A stretch of DNA of 64,000 bases from Sphagnum compactum (Eukaryota; Bryophyta; Sphagnopsida; Sphagnales). The notes under the pieces are model-generated. The model was given only the letters and a program-made list of their open reading frames with translations. It did not search any database and was not told the origin of the DNA. The stretch lies in assembly GCA_965153455.1 (NCBI GenBank), contig OZ234494.1, forward strand, positions 3,348,001-3,412,000, written 5' to 3'. Shown here piece by piece: positions 53,415-63,312 of the stretch. Each line of letters starts with the position of its first letter. Position 1 is the first letter of the stretch. A program made the translations under genes and the position numbers.

Positions 53415-53452
<38 letters not shown>
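53287..53452. repeat. (TTC)n and (CT)n microsatellites upstream of the Rieske oxygenase start
   Basis: (TTC)n runs from 53287 to 53312, directly next to the start codon at 53286 (GAA repeats on the coding strand). (CT)n runs from about 53419 to 53449. Both probably lie in the 5' leader. Confidence 0.8.
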
Positions 53453-53456
<4 letters not shown>

Positions 53457-54208
53457 CCCTTGCATACTTGTCCAAGCAAGCTCTCACATTACCATTCTTG
53501 CTGTGCCTTTCTCTTCTTCTTCTCCTTCTTCTTCTGCTTCCTCTTTGTCCGTTTCGTTTGCTTCACGTGCAAGTCGTGAACGGGGTTGAGAGGAGAGAGT
53601 ACCACGTCGTCGCTGGAGCTTTGTTGGCGCAGTCGACGACTGATGGCGACAAAAGAGTTGAGAGAAGAAAATCTCTTCCTAATTTGTGCTTGGAAAAAAT
53701 ACGATGACTACGTAGGAACGCTGGAATCATTTTTGCTTGGACAGACAACAATGCAAAAGTTCTGATTGGCTGGATAGCAAAAACAATATATTATTACGGT
53801 AGGTAATGGAGCTGAAAATACAAAGGAAAAATCCCTTTAGGTAGGTAGTAGTAGGAGGGAAATCCAAAGGCTCGTTCCAAAAGCTTAATTTAGTCATACA
53901 TAAAGAGATCACCTTGATTTTTTCCTTTGTATTTTCAGGACTCTCCAGGCCCTATCGCATTCGATCCAACTTTTGGAAGTTTTACCTTATTAAAACTGGT
54001 TTCACATTAGGTGAACCGGTTTCTTTGCTCAAAGTGTTTAGCCTGTTTAGATTGGAACGGATTTTTTTGGGTGTTCAGAGTGTGAACACGGTAGGTAGAT
54101 GTACAACATATTATTTATTGGCAGGGTCAGTGTGTTTGTGACGCCTTGTTTATAAAAGGAAGAGGAAAGAAAAATCAGGCTGGGTCTTTCTTTACGTTTG
54201 TAGGGGAA
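53453..54208. other. Intergenic DNA upstream of the Rieske oxygenase gene
   Basis: The sequence is pyrimidine-rich at first (53500-53545) and then ordinary, with no gene recognised. Confidence 0.4.
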
Positions 54209-54366
54209 GCGTCTTCCGGATTTTCGACCCGTTCCCTTGGCCTACTGCGCGTCTTCCGGATTTTCGATCCGTTCCCTTGGCCTACTGCGCGTCTTTCGGA
54301 TTTTCGACCCGTTCCCTTGGCCTACTGCGCGTCTTCCGGATTTTCGACCCGTTCCCTTGGCCTACT
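54209..54366 (+). repeat. 40-base tandem repeat, four copies
   Basis: Copies start at 54209, 54249, 54289 and 54329, each beginning GCGTCTTCCGGATTTTCGA and ending TTCCCTTGGCCTACT. Only one or two bases differ between copies. Because 40 is not a multiple of three, the array reads open in more than one frame; the resulting peptides are not called as genes. Confidence 0.95.
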
Positions 54367-56176
54367 ACTGGCCTGGGGCCAGACTCTCAAATCCTAAAGG
54401 GTCTATTTTCAGACCCTTCTCCTCTACCTATTTGAAAGGCCAATTAGGTAGGGTGTTCTTTGCAAGGGCTGTTAGCCCAGTCCCAAAATGGTGCCAAACT
54501 CTTTTGGGAAGAGAAACTGCAAGCATGCAGTCACTAGGAAGGCCCAAGCATGCACTCAAGGTGCCTTGCTTTTTTCCATTTTAAGTTTTGGTGGAAGGGA
54601 AGGATTTTTTTTTCATTTTTCCTTGGTTCTCAATGTGTTATCACTATGTGCCTTTGAGTTCCCATATGTTCCCCAACATGTTTTCCATACCACCTCACTT
54701 TTATCGTATATATGCTTTGGCAAATCTTCTCCTCCTTCCACTCTATAGGAAGGGCTACTAGTTGAGGCCAAAAATAGTGGCAGCCAATTTTAGAAATAAA
54801 AATTTCATGCAACCAATGAGAAGGCTCAACGTATGCAATAGAAACTTTTGTTTGGTGAGTCCTCTATGTTTCAATTTTATTTTGTGATGGGTTAATCAAA
54901 TTGGCTCATTATAGGAAAATAAAATAAAAATCAATTGAATCACACAACTTGAACCCTGGGAGGAAACATCGTTCTTCTCTTTATAGTAATTATATTTGTT
55001 AATTTATAGCAAAAATTACATTTGAATGGATAAAAATTCTTAGGATTGTCAAGTGAGGATTTTGAAAACTCTTGAAATTATCAAGTTATGAATTCTATTA
55101 CTTTGTGAGCTCAAAACTCATGATATGAGGTCTATTTGAAAACCTTCAAAAAGGCAAAGTTGTATCTTTCAAAAATAAATTTGTAACTTAGTTTTGCACT
55201 CTCTAATTGAAATAGGGCATTTGATCATTTTTCACGTTTGTGTGGTCAAGCTAAGTGAGATTTCTCCTAAACCTTCTTTTGACAATAACTTGCATTTCAA
55301 AACTAAAATTGCAAGATGTAAGCCCACTTTTGACATTTACTCTCCAAAATCTTCCTAATGGTCTAAAGAAAGACCATTGGACAATTTTTTTGTTTCAAAT
55401 GTTGTTTCAAAAATGTGAAGCATTCTAAGATTTCAATTTTCAAAGTGAAAACCTCCCTTGCACTTTCCCACTCTTGTGAGAATGTGCATAGTCTTTGGAC
55501 ATTGTCCCAACCCATTTCTTTTCTAATTTAACCTTGGCTATGGTCGTGACATTGTGGTTATTGTTCATGTGATTTCCAAACACATCACATAGATCTCTAA
55601 TGGAAATCATGTTATCAAAACAACCAAATCTATATGCAATAACAATAAATTGTAAGTGTATTGGTATTTATTCCATTATAGGGTTGTTATGAACTTGTAA
55701 TGAGCTTATATTCATTTTATAATTGCTTCAAAACATGGAATAAACATCTTGATTTTATTCTTGCAACATTCATCTAACAACTAGGCAATGATGGTTTAAA
55801 TGTTTTTTGAACTTTTGATGTATCCTTGAAATATCTTTGTGCACCAATGCCCATATACAACACATGAAGATTATTTAGCCCATCATAACTTGCATCATTG
55901 TTGTAAGGATTATCTTGTGGCAAATTGAGACTTCAAACTTCTTATCCTTCAACACCATCACTCCTATCAATATTATGTCAAGAGTTTAGTTTAGCTACCT
56001 AAATAAATCACAATTAAGTTAATCCTAAACTAAATTAATGCAACTTAATGTGCTTTAATTCAAAATCAATTTAAGTGTGAACTAAGTTTGGGATATTTCA
56101 TAGATTGGGTATAAATCCTAAGAGTTGTGATTTCTTTGCAAATTTTGTTTGTGTACATTGTTTTGTGAATTTTACT
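54367..56176. other. Intergenic DNA, AT-rich from about 54800
   Basis: No coding potential was recognised. The AT-rich part is the target in which the GC-rich retroelement sits. Confidence 0.5.
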
Positions 56177-56190
56177 ATGTGTTTTTTGGC
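56177..56190. repeat. Left copy of a 14-base direct repeat, putative target-site duplication
   Basis: ATGTGTTTTTTGGC here matches ATGTGTTTTTGGGC at 58821-58834 with one mismatch. The two copies sit exactly at the compositional edges of the GC-rich insert. Confidence 0.65.
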
Positions 56191-58820
56191 GCCCCAAACT
56201 TAGATGTAGGTTGATTAACCGTCGTTGGTGTCAGCTGCGAAGCCAGCGTTCAGCCGACGCACTCGCAGGCAATCAGCTGCTCCCCAACGCCTCGCTGGAA
56301 CGCGACGAAAAGGCGCTGATTGATCTGGTAGATGGTCTATCCTCGGGGTCGGTTGTGTTTGTCAGCGTGACGGATGGTGATCTTGCGGATCATGATGCGC
56401 GTTTCGGGGGCGGAGTCACCGAACGTCTCCCAAGCCATGACGATCAAGCGCAGACCATTGCGACGATACTTGTCGTCGTCGTCGGAGTGCTTCTTAGCAG
56501 CGGCGGCCTTGGCAGCGACCAAACTCTTTCCCGCCACACGATTGATGAAGGTGGGCTGCAGTGGGTGTGTAATCACAGAGTCCAGGCAGGCGTCCTGGCC
56601 GGCGCAGAACATCGTGAGCAGGACGTCAGCGGGACGATCCTTGCGGCTGGCGATTAGGCCGGTCTTCTCGAGGCGGGACTTGAGACCCGCTTCATTGGCG
56701 ATGATGTTCTGCACGTACATCATGCGGTCGTTGCGGCGAATGGTGTGCGGCCCGTGCCTGCAGGTCACGGCGTGGTCGCCGTATGGGTCTATCACGTGCA
56801 GACGGCACTTCGGGCAGCGGATGGTTGGGCATGTCTTCAAGCCCAGCCGAAACTGGACGACACGCTCGAAGTGGCACGGTGGTAGGGTGAGGCCGAGATA
56901 GGGCAGCGGCAGGGCGGTGAGGTACCCCGACGCCCAGCCAGCGTGCAAAGACTGGAGGCGCCCCTTGTTGCGCATGTTGCTGTCGGCGAACAGGCGATCG
57001 TACTCGGCCTCGTTCATCAGGTGCATGATCTTGGATTGGATGCCAGCGCCTGACGCCTCAGGGTTGAACTGGAGGATCTTGTTCAGGGCGGCGAGGTTGC
57101 TCGGGTTGACGCGTTGATGCAGGCGCTCAATCTCGGCGCTCAGGTCGTCGGTCGGGTCGGCGTCGTTGCGGCCGAGCAGTTTGTTGACCAGGCTGGCGGT
57201 GCCCAGGCGCGAGCTGACGTAGGCGGCATCGGGGTGGTCCTCGACAATGCCAATGGCCAACCTGGCCTTGCCGATCGGCAGGTGGGCCTGCTTCCATGCA
57301 AGCGGGTCGTCTATTTGGGCGGAGAGTATGGCCTTGATTGCCATCTGCCAGTTTTGGTCGACGGTCTGCAGCTCCTTGCGGATATAGTCGCGACGCATGG
57401 TGCGGAGCAGGTGGTTCATCTTGGACGAATTGTCGCTGCCACGCAGGATGATCATTTCACTCTGCGGGTCGTTGATATACGGGATGCGGTCGAGGATCGA
57501 CTGGATGTTGTCGATCTTGGCTTTGATGAAGTCCTGCACGTACAGGTCGGGGCCGATCGGGCAGCCGAGCGTCTTCTGGCCGTTGTCGAATGTCTTGAAC
57601 TTAATCGACGCCGGGAACAAGCATCGCAGGTCGATCGCGTCGGTGTCGCTGGTGATCGACGACTTGTGAAGCTGCAGTGGAGGCTGTGCTCAGGTTCGTC
57701 GTCGACGAACATCTGGACGGCACGACTTGTGTCATTGAGCGTGCCGACGATCTTGCCATCATCGAGGTACCACGCGTTCAGCTGCAGGTCGGGGATGATG
57801 TTGTGCACCTTGAAGAGGAAGGCGTGTAGGGTCAGCGAAAACAAGAGGCCGGCCAGCGGGTCGCCCTGGTCGACGCTGGATGTTCGCGAGAACACGTGAT
57901 CCTCGTAATACAGGCGGCCCGCCTGTGTGTAGACGGCGACGACAAACCGCGCCATGCCCGACAGCTTGTTGACGACCGAATCAATGGCGGTTTGGCGTAA
58001 GCAGCGCCCGGAGGCGTTCTGCAGGTCCAGGTCGACCTTGGCATGCGTCTCACGGTCGATGGTGTCACGGAACATGTTGGTGGCGTGCACGATCGCTTCG
58101 GCCCCGCCGACGACACCGGCGCCGAGCTGGAATGGGTTTAGCAACTCGGCAATTGCAACGCACTCCTTGTCCAGTAGGCACTTGCCAACGATGCGTCGGT
58201 CCAGCAACATTAGGTTCAGCTGGTGGATGTCGTACTCGATCGGGTTGGCGCGTAGCGCCTCTTGGGACGCTTCCTTGATGAGTAGGATGGTCCGCCCGCC
58301 GTTAAAGTACGGGCCGATGGCCTCCGGCCAGGCGCCTTGCGCCAGCACGTTGACGAAGCGGCTGTACGCCCGCTGAAAAACGTCCGCCACGTTGGTCGAG
58401 GGAGCGGCGGCGCAATACTTATAGAACTCGGCGCGGTTGCCGTCCATGCCCGCCGCGGTGCTCTTCGGGATGCTGTTGACGATGTGCATGATTTGGCCCT
58501 TCTTGAAGTTGTGGCTGGTCGGCAGGTCGACCAGCGGTTGCATCTCGGGCAGGTCGGCTTGCTGCAATTTGGACAGCAGCTTGCCGAGCGTGTGCTCGCT
58601 CAACTCCGCCATGTCGCACGACATTAGGGCACGCGTGACGCAGCCCGCTTTGCCACAATGCACCAGCTTCTTTGCGCGGTTGGCATTTTGAATGATCAGT
58701 TCGTCGCCCTCGAGGCGATACAACGAGGCGAAGACGCGGGTCAAACGGACTTCGACCATCGCCAACGCCCATTTGGCGGCTTGACCGCCAGGCTGAAACC
58801 ATTGGACGCAGCGGTCGACG
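56191..58820 (-). mobile_element. 5'-truncated GC-rich non-LTR-type retroelement
   Basis: About 2630 bases of strongly GC-rich sequence lie in AT-rich DNA, bounded by a 14-base direct repeat. The minus strand encodes reverse transcriptase, a Cys/His zinc-finger-like motif and a possible restriction-like endonuclease. The upstream frame is still open at the truncation edge near 58820, so the 5' part (N-terminus and any ORF1) is missing. The 3' end near 56191 has no poly(A) tail. Two frameshifts and no LTRs are seen. The structure fits target-primed reverse transcription; the exact clade is not settled. Confidence 0.75.
56337..58820 (-). pseudogene. Reverse transcriptase with zinc finger and possible restriction-like endonuclease, frameshifted
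   Basis: Reading from 58820 downward, an open frame carries the fingers and palm of a non-LTR-type reverse transcriptase. It includes STAAGMDGNRAEFYK, a QGDPLAGLLFSL motif and the catalytic box AWYLDDGKIVG. Near 57670 the frame shifts by one register; the similarity continues in the second frame as SSITSDTDAIDL and TLGCPIGPDLYV. That frame runs to a stop at 56337 and includes CPKCRLHVIDPYGDHAVTC followed by H and RRND, then RPADVLL and a CLDSVITHPL stretch. This order (Cys/His finger, then a PD-(D/E)XK-like core) is what R2-like and related elements carry at the C-terminus. After the stop, QRLFVAFQRGV-like sequence continues in another frame, so a second break is likely. The many plus-strand open frames here are shadows caused by high GC. 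Confidence 0.8.
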
Positions 58821-58834
58821 ATGTGTTTTTGGGC
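58821..58834. repeat. Right copy of the 14-base direct repeat
   Basis: ATGTGTTTTTGGGC pairs with 56177-56190. The GC-rich sequence ends immediately to its left and AT-rich flank resumes to its right. Confidence 0.65.
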
Positions 58835-59689
58835 TTGGATTCTTATTTGTTATAATTGAATTAATTTTTTGAATCACCAAATGTCATTTGGTTTTGTTTT
58901 GTGCAAAAATTATTTTTCTTTTTGTTGAGCTTTGTTTGATGCATTGTGTGATGAGCCTACTGTTTTGAATTATTATTATGTTGTTGGATTTGGAATTGTA
59001 ACAACATGCACTTTGGAGTTGATACATGTGTTATTTAAAGTGATTTGTGTTATTTGGCTTATGTATGTGTGGATAGAGACAATTGTAAGCATTCATATGA
59101 CAGCACACAATAACTATCTCTCAAAGTATGAGCAAATAATTCTATAGCCAATTCTTGAAGACAAATTGATAGGACTATAAAAACACACTTGTGGAACAAG
59201 TATAATCACATTGAAGTTGATCATGGATGTTCACATGTTTAAAGGAATGAAGTTTACCTTTAATGTGTGCTTTTAACAAAAATGGATAAGGTGTGCACCA
59301 ATGTTGTTTATGATATATCCTTGGATAAGGATGTATAATCTTTTCAAATTCCCATTAAGTAAAGGTATGTTAACATTCAGCAATTTTCCATCATGTTCAA
59401 ATCTTGGTATACAAAATTGAGTTTTCAAATAGATGGGTAGGGTCAAGGTACTCCTGTATATGAGAAAGCATATGCTTGCCCAACAATAGTAGACAATGGC
59501 AGAGAGGCCCAGATGCTGAGTGAAAGAAACAAGAAACCATGCGAGGTGCTAATGAATGCCCATATGATGATATCTCGACTTATGATGGAGGATGCTTTTG
59601 CACTTTTCTGCTATTATGAACTACAGACACCAATGCTCGTGGATGTCTCGTCCGTCATGTTTTATCCACTCTTGTTTTTCGTTCTTTCC
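58835..59689. other. AT-rich intergenic DNA
   Basis: The sequence resumes the composition seen left of the retroelement. No gene was recognised. Confidence 0.45.
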
Positions 59690-60050
59690 CGTCATATTTC
59701 ATCCACGTTCTTTTTGGGGGTGTCTTGCCCATTATATTTCATCCATGAAATTTGGTTCATTCATCTGTCCCCCGCTCATTTGCACCCATTCATGTCTCGT
59801 CCGTCATATTTCATCCCCTCTTTTTTTTTTGGCTCTTGCCCGTCTTATGTCATCCGCTTTTTCTGGGGTCCTCTTGTCTGTCATATTTCATCCACGGAAA
59901 TTAGTTCATTCATCTGTCCGCCGCTCATTGCACGCATTCATGTCTCGTCCGTCATATTTCATCCGCTTTTTTTTGGGGGGGGGGTCTCTTGTCCGTCATA
60001 TTTCATCCACGAAAGTTTGTTCATTCATCTGTTCGCCGCTCCTGGCCGCT
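59690..60050 (+). repeat. Degenerate repeat array upstream of the annexin gene
   Basis: The motif CCGTCATATTTCATCC recurs at about 59689, 59731, 59805, 59841, 59877, 59950 and 59993, in several places followed by TTCATTCATCTGTCC and GCCGCTC. Spacing alternates between about 36-43 and 73 bases, giving a composite higher unit of roughly 115-118 bases. Long open frames at 59513-60230 read this array and are not called as genes. Confidence 0.8.
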
Positions 60051-60920
60051 CCTGGCACGCATTTGCGTGTACGCGTTTGTGTGCGTGTCGCGAGTTGCGC
60101 TTTCAGCGATGGCGGGCGTTGTCGGCGTATCCGTGTGATTTCTTCAGGTTCTCTACCCTCGAAGAAGTTGTTAATCTGCGCGTTTTCTTGTTGTTTTTCC
60201 CTTGAAGATTTTGTAAAACTCTCTGCTTAAGCGTGTATTTTGATTTCCGCTCCTTATATCAGCAGAAAATTCTTCTCAAACTCTTTGTACGCTCTGTTTT
60301 GCATCGCCACTTTTGAATGATCTTGTCCTTCTTCTTCTTCCGAAAAGCTCCCTAGTCTACCAGTTCGAGCAATTCTCTCTCCTACTGTGTTTTTCCTCTC
60401 CAGTTTCTCTTGAAGTTTTGTCGCATAGCGTGATTCTGTTGCGATTGTTTCCTTTTCAAAAAAATTCGCACATCTCATCTCCCTCTGTCTCCTCCCTGGT
60501 GTTTTATTCAAAACTTGTTTTGGAATTTGACGGAGGTTCGACTCTTTAGGTCACTGACCGGCTTACGAAGCTTTAACAAAAAGGTGAGAGTCGCTTCATC
60601 TAGATCTCTTCTCCATTTCTGTTGGAAGTTTTTGTAACATATCTGAACTGTGGCTTTTAGTTTCTTTTGTTTTTCGGCAAAGTTCTTTTCCGCGTTTGGC
60701 TCCCGTTTGAAGTTATAACAGCGTTGTTTTTTTTGTTTTGTTTCTTAGTTCGCACGGTCATAAAGAATGGAATTTGCATATCCATTACATATCCGTGCGT
60801 GGAAGAGTCTGGCGGAATGCTGTGGCTCCTCAAGTCATGTTCATTTGCACCGTGGATCCAACTTGTGTGCAGGGTTTTGGGAAACGATTTTGAAAGAATC
60901 AATTAGAGTGAGAGAGAGAG
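60051..60920 (+). promoter_or_regulatory. Probable promoter and 5' leader of the annexin gene
   Basis: A possible leader-exon donor AAAAAG|GTGAGAG lies at about 60582 and a possible acceptor GTGTGCAG at about 60872. A GAGAGAGAG run ends directly at the ATG (60921). This is splice-signal inference only. Confidence 0.35.
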
Positions 60921-63312
60921 ATGTCCACAATAACTGTGCCTCAGTATCTCAATTTGCAAGAAGACTGTTCTGCGCTCCGTCAAGCATTCAGAGGTATGCA
61001 TTACTCACAATTTTGTGTAGTGTTTAGTCATAAGTCTCCTCTCCCGCTTCAAAAGGAGGAGGATCAGAATAATTTTGCCGGAAGATTTTTAGATAAAAAA
61101 GAGTTTCAGGTCTTCCTGCTGAGATAAGCTGTTACTGTGGAGTAAGCAATCTAGAGGCTTCCATTACTTCTGACTCTGTGCAAATGAGAGGAAGAAGTGC
61201 ACATTTTATGTCTTTTACACGGGTGTCAGATTTTCCATGTGGAATGGAAGTAAATAGCACCAAAAACACGCTCACAGCTTTTAGCATTCTAACCCCATGT
61301 TTTGTTTCGGAGGGACTGCAGGGATAGGTTGTGATGAGAAAAAAGTGATTTCAATATTAGGTCACCGCACACAAGCCCAGCGCTTAGCAATAGCTGATGC
61401 TTACCAAAGGCAGTTTGGTGAGAACTTATCTAAGCGTCTCAAGTCGGAACTCCATAGCAACCTTGAGGTGTGTTTCTTCGCCCGGTGCAGAATGAGCTGA
61501 TATCACCAATTGAAGGGAACCCCAGTTTTTCAGAATAACAATCCTTTTGGGCATGCTGATCTATTCCTTGATTTGTGGCATTTCTGAGACTCAACAAGAG
61601 TGGTTTGATTGTCCAATGAAAGATACTTAAGCAATCACTAGTTTACTTTCTTGAGTGGTCAGAGAAAAGGTCACTTTTTTGGCCACCATAGAAAGCTGCA
61701 AGCAATGGTGATCAAGTGTTTTTTTCACCTTCTGTTCTACCCCTTCTCTGTTCATGTCAATCGACATGCTGATAGAGGCCACAGATAGGATAGTTGCATA
61801 GAATGGTTCATTTATTACCATGAATGCACTGATCAGCTAAATCTGGAACATGTGGACAATGCAGAGAGCAGTGCTTCTTTGGATGATGAATGCAGCAGAC
61901 AGAGATGCAGTTCTTTTATATGATTCAATGTCAGGGCTGGGCACCAAAGACACTGCCTTGATTGGAATCGTGTGCACTCGCACTCCCTCGCAGTTATACA
62001 TTATCAAACAAGCTTATTATAACCTTTACCATAGGACACTAGAGCATGCCATTGATGCGGACACTAGTGGCAACTATCGAAAGGTGAGGTCATGTTACTC
62101 AAGTTATCATGCCACTTTTGTTTTGAATTTTGTAGTGAACCTTGGACTTGTCTATCACTTGGAAGTAGGCAGGAAAGTTGAACTACAGCTTCTGGTTTGT
62201 CATTTGAGGAGGGATCTTTCAATTTTTTTCCTGTCATGCCAGTGGCTGGCAGGTGTAATAATTTTTGTGTGAACTATTCTAGCTAATCTGAGAGAGAATG
62301 ATAGTCGCAGTTGTATCTCTAACTACCAGAAATTATGTTTACAGCTCCTATTGGAAATTGTCAAAGGCAACCGTTCAGAAAGCTTGGGGGTAGACCGACA
62401 ACTAGCACTAGCTGACGCCCATGCACTATACAAGGCGGGTGAGGGCCGATGGGGCACAAATGAAGACACTTTCATTCATATTTTGGCAACTCGTAGTGCT
62501 GCCCACCTGACCACTGTGTCACAATACTACCTGCAAACATTTGGGCACTCACTTGAGAAGGTGAGTTTCACAAGTTCTCCTAGTGTAAGTTCACAACAGC
62601 ATGAGGATTCTAGCCACTTTTGCTGTTCCAAAACTAAAAAGCATTTTGTCTTGAATATGTGCAGGCAATCAAGAAAGAAACATCGGGACATTTCGAGGAT
62701 GCATTACTGGCTGTTGTGCAATCCACTTGCTACCCTGCAAAATTTTTTGCCCAGGTACTGGCTTCTTCTACTCAAAAGGTGGATGATGTTAGCACATCAG
62801 TTTGACACATGTCAAGAGAGAAGGAGATATATCCAGGATTATGGTTTGAGTCATTCTAGAAAAACCCAAGGGTGAATGAGTTCATAAGCTGACATGACAT
62901 CTAGTATAAGCACAATTCCTTGTCGCCAGTTACTTCATCTATTTCTGATAATTAGAGGGTGTAAAGAAAGTTTGGGGTGTTCCACATACCTTTGCTGGTT
63001 TTCAAGGTCTTCCTTGCAGTCTCATAATTCGTGTGTTCTCACCTAGGCAATTTCTGAAGCATCAGCTATTCAGTGGCTTTTGATCATTAACTCTTGCATT
63101 TGGTGTTGCAGGAGCTCTACCGATCAATGAAGGGTCTAGGAACAGACAACAGCTCATTAATCCGGGTTGTAACTACTCGAGCAGAAATTGACATGCAGTA
63201 TATAAAGGCTGAATTTGCAAATATGTACAACAAGACCCTGGAGCATATGGTTGCTGGTGATACATCTGGGAATTACAGGCAATTCCTTCTTACCCTTGTG
63301 GGTGGTGCTTAG
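60921..63312 (+). CDS. Annexin (6 exons)
   Basis: It is a calcium-dependent phospholipid-binding protein, cytosolic and recruited to membranes. Exons 60921-60993, 61322-61467, 61865-62083, 62345-62560, 62665-62754 and 63112-63312 join in frame to 314 aa, the normal plant annexin length. Four annexin repeats are present: GIGCDEKKVISILGHR, GLGTKDTALIGIVCTR, RWGTNEDTFIHILATR and GLGTDNSSLIRVVTTR. The type II calcium motif G-x-G-T-(38)-D/E can be checked by counting. Repeats II (T100 to D139) and IV (T259 to D298) fit exactly with Asp. Repeats I and III keep an acidic residue at the same distance, though I has GIGC and III has RWGT in place of GxGT. Many plant annexins lose sites II and III. The C-terminus ends FLLTLVGGA. 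The overall style is closest to plant annexin D3/D4-like members. Confidence 0.95.

Noticed and set aside
56211-56901. Plus-strand open frames of 148 and 175 codons
   Set aside because: These are shadows of the minus-strand zinc-finger and nuclease region in GC-rich sequence, with no recognisable domain.
57114-57899. 261-codon plus-strand open frame
   Set aside because: It lies opposite the retroelement reverse transcriptase. High GC lowers stop frequency in every frame, and the minus strand carries the recognisable motifs.
59513-60230. Two overlapping plus-strand frames of 212 and 230 codons
   Set aside because: They translate the CCGTCATATTTCATCC repeat array in two frames. The peptides (SSVIFHP, RPSYFI) repeat with the DNA unit and match nothing.
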